Source of the DNA: Burkholderiales bacterium
GTDB taxonomy: Bacteria; Pseudomonadota; Gammaproteobacteria; Burkholderiales; SG8-39
Assembly: GCA_014860445.1 (NCBI GenBank)
Contig: JACZJT010000023.1
Coordinates: forward strand, 1 to 64,000
Direction of reading: 5' to 3'
DNA length: 64,000 nucleotides
Of this stretch, positions 63,691 to 64,000 are shown one piece after another. Each line of letters begins with the position of its first letter. Position 1 is the first letter of the stretch. The notes beneath the pieces were generated by a model. It did no database searches. It saw only the letters and a program-made list of their open reading frames with translations, and was not told the DNA's origin. Position numbers and translations under genes: made by a program.

Positions 63691-64000
63691 TCCGCGCCCC
63701 GGGCGCAGAAAGATGCTCGCAATCGCGGCGCTGTGCCTCGCGCCGTTTATCGCCGCGTTGATCGCCTACTTTTACTGGCAGCCGCAAGGGGGCATGAACT
63801 ATGGCGAGCTCATTCCGGCTCACCCGCTGATCGACCCGCCGCTGCGCCACCTCGATCAGCGGGCGGTCAGACTGTCCGCGTTCAAGGGCAAGTGGATACT
63901 GCTGCAGCTGGATCAGGCCGATTGCGCCGAGCCCTGCCGCGCCAAGCTGTACAACATGCGCCAGGTGCGCCTCGCGCAGGGGCGCGAGATGGAGCGCGTC
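63659..64000 (+). CDS. Membrane-anchored thioredoxin-like/Sco-like protein, 5' part only
   Basis: The frame opens at ATG 63659 inside surf1 and runs off the right edge (114 visible residues). It has a basic N-terminus, a transmembrane anchor (MLAIAALCLAPFIAALIAYF), then KGKWILLQLDQADCAEPCRA with a CxxxC pair as in Sco copper chaperones. An alternative start is the ATG at 63713. Such a gene commonly follows SURF1 in betaproteobacterial cox clusters. A copper or thiol role in oxidase assembly is inferred. Confidence 0.75.
   Translation, partial: MSHSASNAQPDPRPGRRKMLAIAALCLAPFIAALIAYFYWQPQGGMNYGELIPAHPLIDPPLRHLDQRAVRLSAFKGKWILLQLDQADCAEPCRAKLYNMRQVRLAQGREMERV

Overview
The window reads as a chromosomal stretch of a GC-rich betaproteobacterium. 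The support is gene content and order: the coxB-coxA-small protein-ctaG-DUF2970-coxC-DUF2909-SURF1 cluster, the gpmA-envC-ctpA-moeB run facing rhodanese-grxC-secB-gpsA-trmL, argB-nucleotidase-slmA, hslVU, an S-adenosylhomocysteine riboswitch ahead of ahcY-metF, and paired acyltransferases upstream of DUF484-xerC. No rRNA, tRNA, CRISPR array, transposase or prophage was recognised. The genus cannot be named from this sequence alone.

Layout. 1-6.6 kb: end of an unknown gene, ttcA, a class V aminotransferase whose reading frame continues upstream into a Cro-like HTH domain, cysK, a ketopantoate-reductase-like protein, and a TfoX-like/transglutaminase-like pair. 6.7-11.7 kb: a geranylgeranyl-reductase-like flavoprotein and a LysR-FAD oxidase-iron-sulfur set. 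11.7-19.5 kb looks accessory: a split chromate transporter, a minus-strand cluster of two methyltransferases, SnoaL-like, cupin and AhpD-like proteins facing a divergent AraC regulator, and a TTC38-like TPR protein. 19.9-24.1 kb: glpC-glpA-glpB, an anaerobic glycerol-3-phosphate dehydrogenase. 24.2-31.3 kb: the activated methyl cycle (metF, ahcY with riboswitch, metK) with a TRAP transporter (dctPQM) set between metK and ahcY. 31.4-35.8 kb: two lipid A-type acyltransferases, a CoA-binding protein, a GNAT protein, a collapsed dapF remnant, DUF484 and xerC. 35.9-44 kb: a membrane PAS histidine kinase, rlmI, a COG0523 GTPase, hslVU, a copper chaperone and a small heat-shock protein with a near-consensus sigma-32 promoter. 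44-57.7 kb: housekeeping genes (argB, slmA, moeB, ctpA, envC, gpmA, grxC, secB, gpsA, trmL, comF, bioC) plus an amidase gene. 58-64 kb: the aa3-type cytochrome c oxidase cluster, running off the right edge.

How the genes work together. MetK, AhcY and MetF make, recycle and regenerate S-adenosylmethionine, and the riboswitch ties ahcY to the product of methyltransferases, several of which (RlmI, BioC, TrmL and the accessory ones) lie in the window. GlpABC feeds electrons from glycerol-3-phosphate to the quinone pool, and the cox genes provide the aerobic terminal oxidase. GpsA runs the opposite glycerol-3-phosphate reaction for lipid synthesis.

The observations most worth a second look are the dapF remnant (34108-34277), the HTH-aminotransferase continuous frame with a promoter placed at its first ATG (1337-2890), the exact 70-bp duplication of the slmA 3' end that supplies the moeB stop codon (46783-46978), a dispersed palindromic repeat (26786 and 42901), and the cytokinin-dehydrogenase-like flavoprotein paired with a ferredoxin-type partner (8076-10693). 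I found no multi-gene system that I could call clearly new.
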